A DNA stretch of 64,000 nt from Sarcocystis neurona (taxonomy: Eukaryota > Apicomplexa > Conoidasida > Eucoccidiorida > Sarcocystidae). Positions 41,059 to 47,000 of this stretch are shown one piece after another (the first letter of the stretch is position 1; each line of letters begins with the position of its first letter). The notes beneath the pieces were generated by a model. That model saw only the letters and a list, made by a program, of their open reading frames with translations. It did not search any database and was not told the origin of the DNA. The stretch spans positions 708,904-772,903 of the forward strand of contig KL647322.1 in NCBI GenBank assembly GCA_000727475.1, read 5' to 3'. A program made the position numbers and the translations under genes.

Positions 41059-44000
41059 GCAGAAAGGAAGAGACAAACTGGAGAGGACACAGAAGCGTAG
41101 GGGTTTTCTCAATTAANNNNNNNNNNNNNNNNNNNNNNNNNNNNNNNNNNNNNNNNNNNNNNNNNNNNNNNNNNNNNNNNNNNNNNNNNNNNNNNNNNNN
41201 NNNNNNNNNNNNNNNNNNNNNNNNNNNNNNNNNNNNNNNNNNNNNNNNNNNNNNNNNNNNNNNNNNNNNNNNNNNNNNNNNNNNNNNNNNNNNNNNNNNN
41301 NNNNNNNNNNNNNNNNNNNNNNNNNNNNNNNNNNNNNNNNNNNNNNNNNNNNNNNNNNNNNNNNNNNNNNNNNNNNNNNNNNNNNNNNNNNNNNNNNNNN
41401 NNNNNNNNNNNNNNNNNNNNNNNNNNNNNNNNNNNNNNNNNNNNNNNNNNNNNNNNNNNNNNNAGGAAGAGACAAACTGGAGAGGACACAGAAGCAGGGG
41501 TTTTCTCATTAAACTTTCCCCTACGTCTTTATTATATGTATGTGTATGTGTATGTGTTTGACAGATAAATATATATGTGTATATACAGAGAGGAGAGAAC
41601 AAATTGGGGAGAGCAGAGAAAAAGGAGAGATTCATTTTCCTGCCATCCTGTACCTGTACACTCATATGGTACACACGTATGTAACAGGTAAAACATCACA
41701 TATATATATATATATATATATATATGTATAAAGAGAGATGCGTTTCTTCGCCAGCCTGTCCCTCACATCCATACTATACATATATTGATAGAAAAGAATA
41801 TATATATAGAGAGAAAGGAGACTAAACAGGATAGGAGATACGTATGCATTTCTTCGCCAACCTGAAGGGTACGGCAAGGATTCTGGTAGCAGCAAAGTCG
41901 AGTCGCTTGTCTCCGTCTGCGGTAGACGCACGATACTGCAGAAGAAAACGAGACGCATGCACAGCTGCTCGTCGCGCAGTTTCTCTGCTTCTTCTCCGAG
42001 GACCCGCCCCAGTAAAAAAGCTGTCGTGAGAACAGAAAAGAACGACCCTCCTGGAGTCGTCTTTTCACTCTTTTTCTCTCCTCCTTGACCAACGCAGACA
42101 TACACAAAGACCTACGTAGATCCACCCCTACGTAAAACTCTCTCGCTCTCCGCACACCAGCGCAGGCACATTCACACCAGCATGCAAAATACATAAATTT
42201 GTACATATATACATATGAATACACGTATACAGAGAGAGGGAGACACACGTATACACGTATATGAATGTATGTGTGTCTGTCGCTGTCTCCCAGTATCGGC
42301 ATGTCGATCAACATATAGATATACAATATAAAGATACGCATGCAGATAAATGGATATGCACCAGCGGGGCTCGAGTATTACCTCTCCATAGAAACTGGAA
42401 ATCTTTCATAAATAAGACTGTAGACTCTCTCTCTCTGTCTCTCTCTCTGTGTTTCTCTTTCTGTGTTAGTGGCGTATATTTTGAATATATATCTTTCTGA
42501 ATACGCAGTATATATGCTTGTGCGACGGCAGACACTCGATTCACCAGAAAGAAATAAAACGCCGTAGACGGAACTGCCTGATGCATGCAACTGGACTTGT
42601 AGGAAAGTTACTTGCCTGCAGCTGCGGCAAGTGTGTGTCCCCGGCGGCGCTGCGGCTCCTGCGTGCTGCTTCTGCGCTACGTACCGCTGCCTGTGCTTCC
42701 TTCTGCTGTTGCGTGGGCTTGCTCTTGCTGCTGTTCCTCGTGCTAGGTCCCGCTGCTGCTGCTGCTTGAGCTGACTCCTACTGCTGGTGCTGCTTGCGCT
42801 GCTTCCTGCTGCTGCTGCTGCTGCCTGTGTTTGCCCCTCGTGTTTCCTGCTTTTGGCCCTGCTGGTTGTGGATGCTGCTTCTGCTCGTGCGGTGTCCACT
42901 GCTCCTTTCTGTGCTGCTGCCGGCGCTGGAACTTCTCACCGCGACAGCTGCGTCTGCTGGTACCGCTGCTGTGGCAAAAGTGCTGCTGCTGCTCCTACTG
43001 CGCGCCCCTCCGTTGTCACCGTTGCGGGACGCTTGTTCTGCTGTGAGGCTCGAATGACGCTGCTGTGGGAGCTACGGCTCCTTACGCGGCTGCTGCTGCT
43101 GTGGCTTGCCGCGGCTGGTGCTACTTCTTACCGCCGATTCTCGTGCCTTGACGTGCTGCTGCTGCTGCTAGTGGTGAGGTCGTCTTGCGCCGCTAGAACG
43201 GGTCACGTTGCCGCTGCTCCTGCTGCTCTTGCTTCGCGTGCTCCCGTGACGAGCCTGCTGAGCCGTGCTTTGCTGCTGCTGTTATTTTCTCTGCAGGAAC
43301 GGTTTTATGATTTAGACAGAGACGGCGGCAGCTACTCCTGCAGCATCGACCCAAGCGTCTCTGGTATTCGGCAGCGAAGCTCTATCTGTAGTTCAGTAAC
43401 AACCGCAGCAGATCGCAATTCCATAACATTCGACGGAGTAAATATCAAACATATAAATATCAGGTACACAGATGCAAACGTATACATTTCTCAAAAGGCA
43501 TCATTACATATATATAAATACGTACATATATATATACATATATATATATATATATGTGGGCATACGTGTGTACGTAGACATATATATATATATACGAGTA
43601 TACATGTACATTATGTATTATATATATGCATACACATATGTACCCATGTACGTATACATGCACACGCACATGTACATAAATGTACGCGTGCACGCACTCA
43701 TACATATATATATATGTGTGTGTAGTACTTGAGAAGACGAGCTGCGAGGCGGTCAAGAAAATGTAGGCGTCTGTGTAAGTGAGGGGAATTTTTTGTTTTT
43801 TAGAGAGAGACAGCGCACCCCTCTCTACGCGCGGGTGTCGAGCAGCACATCCTCAAAAAGGCGTTCACACACCTGTCCATTTCTCTAGAAGATATGCATG
43901 CACTTGTGTCTTTGCATGCAAAACGAAAAATACAAATATACTGCGATCTGCTGTGTGTATAATTATACGTATACAGGTACCGATGCTCCCGCACTCATCA

Positions 44001-47000
44001 GTACGTATATTATATCCTCTTCGCCGATATATATACATAGAGGGAGATCCAGAGACAGACACAGAAAGACATACATATATGTATATAAATAGAGTGCCAT
44101 TTAGTGTTTGTGTTCATATCTGAACAGGTATGTATGTTTTTACATTCACCTGTACGTATATATTTGTACTCCTGTTCGGCAATATATATATGTCCACGTC
44201 CACGTGAAGATTATTGGCAGTTTTGTATGTCTGTCTCCGTCTCTCCGTGCGCGTAAACAAAACAAATGTACACAGATACGTATGCGTATGCCCAAGAAGC
44301 AACGTCAACGCATGCGCCGGTACAATATGTATGTGTGGATACGTGAAGATGATGCAGTTTTAGATAGGTAGGCATGTACTCGCGTCAGTGAAGAGGTGAT
44401 TTTTGAATAGTTTAACGCTGTGAAAGGTTCAAGAGAAACAGCGGGATAGATGTGTTGTCGTTGGCTGCAGAGCGCTGCGGCGGCTCATTGGCATGGTCGG
44501 CCAGGAGCCAGTGCTGTTCAGCATGTCGGTCAAAGAAAATATCTGCTTTGCTCGACCCCAAGCCACCCAGGTAATATCTTCCGCTATATCCGTGGAACTC
44601 TCTGCTTATACAATACACATATGTGCCACATACACACGCGCTACATATTCCACACGAACTACATACATATATGTATGCATATGCAGTCGCAGAGATACAC
44701 AGTTATACACACATATATATATATATATATATGTGTATCCATGTACATGGGTCAGCGCGTCCACCTTCTTTTCTATCTATATACATATTCCACATGTACT
44801 ACATACATATGAGTATGTATATGAAGTCGCAGAGATACACAGTTATACACACACATGTGTATATAGATAGAAGAAAAAGTGGACGCACCGACCCACGTAC
44901 ATGGGGATGTACATATATATGTGTGTACACTTCACCTCTTCACACACTACTACACATATAGGCAGGTATATGTATATGTGTATAAAAATTGACAGACGCA
45001 GGTGCATGCGTATGCACACGTATATGTGTATATGGATCTCTCTGTCTTCCCTCTATATAGACACCTATATATATGTGTATATATGAGTATATATATATAT
45101 GAGTATATATGGGCATATATATATACTTATATATACATATATACACAGACAGTCACATAGGTGTGTAGATAGGAAGACGGATACACGGAAGTAATACGCG
45201 TGCGTGCCTCTATATGTGTATATGAATATATATGTCTCCCTTAGACATATATATATGTACGGGGTAGATATATTTATGTAACGGAAATATATGAATATAT
45301 GTGTCCTCCTTATACACTGATACATGTGTATATATATATATATGTATGTTTGTGTAGAGTAGATATATTCATCGAACGGTGATATATGAATAGATACGTC
45401 TTCCTCATATACTTAAACATGTATACATATATATATGTACAGGATAGACATATTTATACAACATATATATATGTATATGGCTTCCTCATATGCTGATACA
45501 TGTATATATATGTGTGTAGGGTAGATATATTTACATAACGGAGAACCGAATTTGCATGACACTGGATGTATCGCTGTTGTTGGTAACGGCTGCGCTAAAG
45601 AAGTATTTGTTGTGTCGAAGAAGCAGCTTGTTATGTAGCGTCTCATACAAAATCTTGCCCGCTGCTCACATATATGTATATACAGGTACTTCATCACAAG
45701 TATGTGTGTGTGTGTGTATACATATATGTATACGCAGATGTTACTCCCTAGATAGATGCAGTGTATATATGTGTGTATGCAGAGGTGTATAATAATAATT
45801 AGCTATACATATATATATATACATACGTGGTCATAAATGTATATATGTAGATATAGATACTGCTCAGGTGTTAAGTACGAGATAGATGTGTATATATACA
45901 TATATATATATATCCACATCTGTCTCGTAATTATAGATAGATACGGGTGTGGTGTATATCGATGTACGTCCGTAAAGATTATATATATATATATATGTGT
46001 GAAGACATTCAAAGATGGAAGGAAGTGGCATGCAAGTACAGCAGGTTATTGCGAAGACAGGTGGAGCGTCAAAAGGAGTCATCTATTCTGTGGGAAGTGG
46101 AAAATGCGCTGCTGTTCCTGCTGCTACCTCGGTCACGGTTATGTATGTAGAAATATAAATATATATATATATACGCATAGAGAGATACACTGTCTATGTG
46201 TATAGACAGGGAAGCTGCTGCTACCTGGTTCACGTATTCCTGTAGACAGAGAAGCTGCTGCCGCACAACGCTAGAGGAAGAAAACCTGCAGCAGCAGCTG
46301 AAACTTGCGGTCTCTTCGCAATGAACTGGGTTACCCCTACTGCACTCGCTCACGTTAATACGTAGCTAATCTCCATCCCTCTCTCTCTGAACACATGCAT
46401 GTAAATATATATATATATATATATGTAGGCATGTCTTTCTATTTGTGGGTATGTCTCTCTATAGATACATATTTGTGTGCATATATGTCTGTCTCTGCGT
46501 GTCTGTACATATATATATATATATACATGCACGTGTGTATGTGAACTTCCATCACTCTCTCTACATTTGTATCTATATTTCACTGGTACGAATGTATTAC
46601 TGCTCTTGTTGTATTGAAAGTGTATACACACATATATACATATATATATATATACGTGTATCCCTGTGTGTGTGTCTCTATATATATAGATATATGTGCC
46701 TCTGAACACATAAGAACACGTTTGTATATACAGCAGCAGATAGCTGACAAACGCAGATGTGTGTATGCGTGTACATCTAAGATGCATGGGAGTCCGCTCC
46801 TCGACCCACTGCTGTCTCGTCTCGTCTCCCTGTGTCTGTCTTTGCGCCGGGGTGCCTCTTTTTTGGGTGTGGGGGCCAACGCAGGAGGAGGTGGAGAATG
46901 CCGCACGGCTAGCCAACGCACATGACTTTATTTCTCAGTTTCCCGAGGGATATCAGACGCCAGTGGGAAGAGGGGGAAGCCAGCTGTCTGGGGGCCAGAA

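Larger units (their letters stand above)
37953..43296 (+). other. intron 21 (largest intron, contains sequence gap)
   Basis: At 5.3 kb this is the longest intron. It holds a large array of diverged repeat units (about 38650-41900), the second N run, and a CTG-rich end (42640-43290). The acceptor is ttttctctgcag. No coding similarity seen. Confidence 0.8.
44571..46884 (+). other. intron 23
   Basis: No coding similarity seen. It contains a direct repeat (AGTCGCAGAGATACACAGTT at about 44685 and 44825), a long inverted repeat, and a tandem array of roughly 80-95-bp units (45264-45545). The acceptor is gccaacgcag. Confidence 0.8.
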
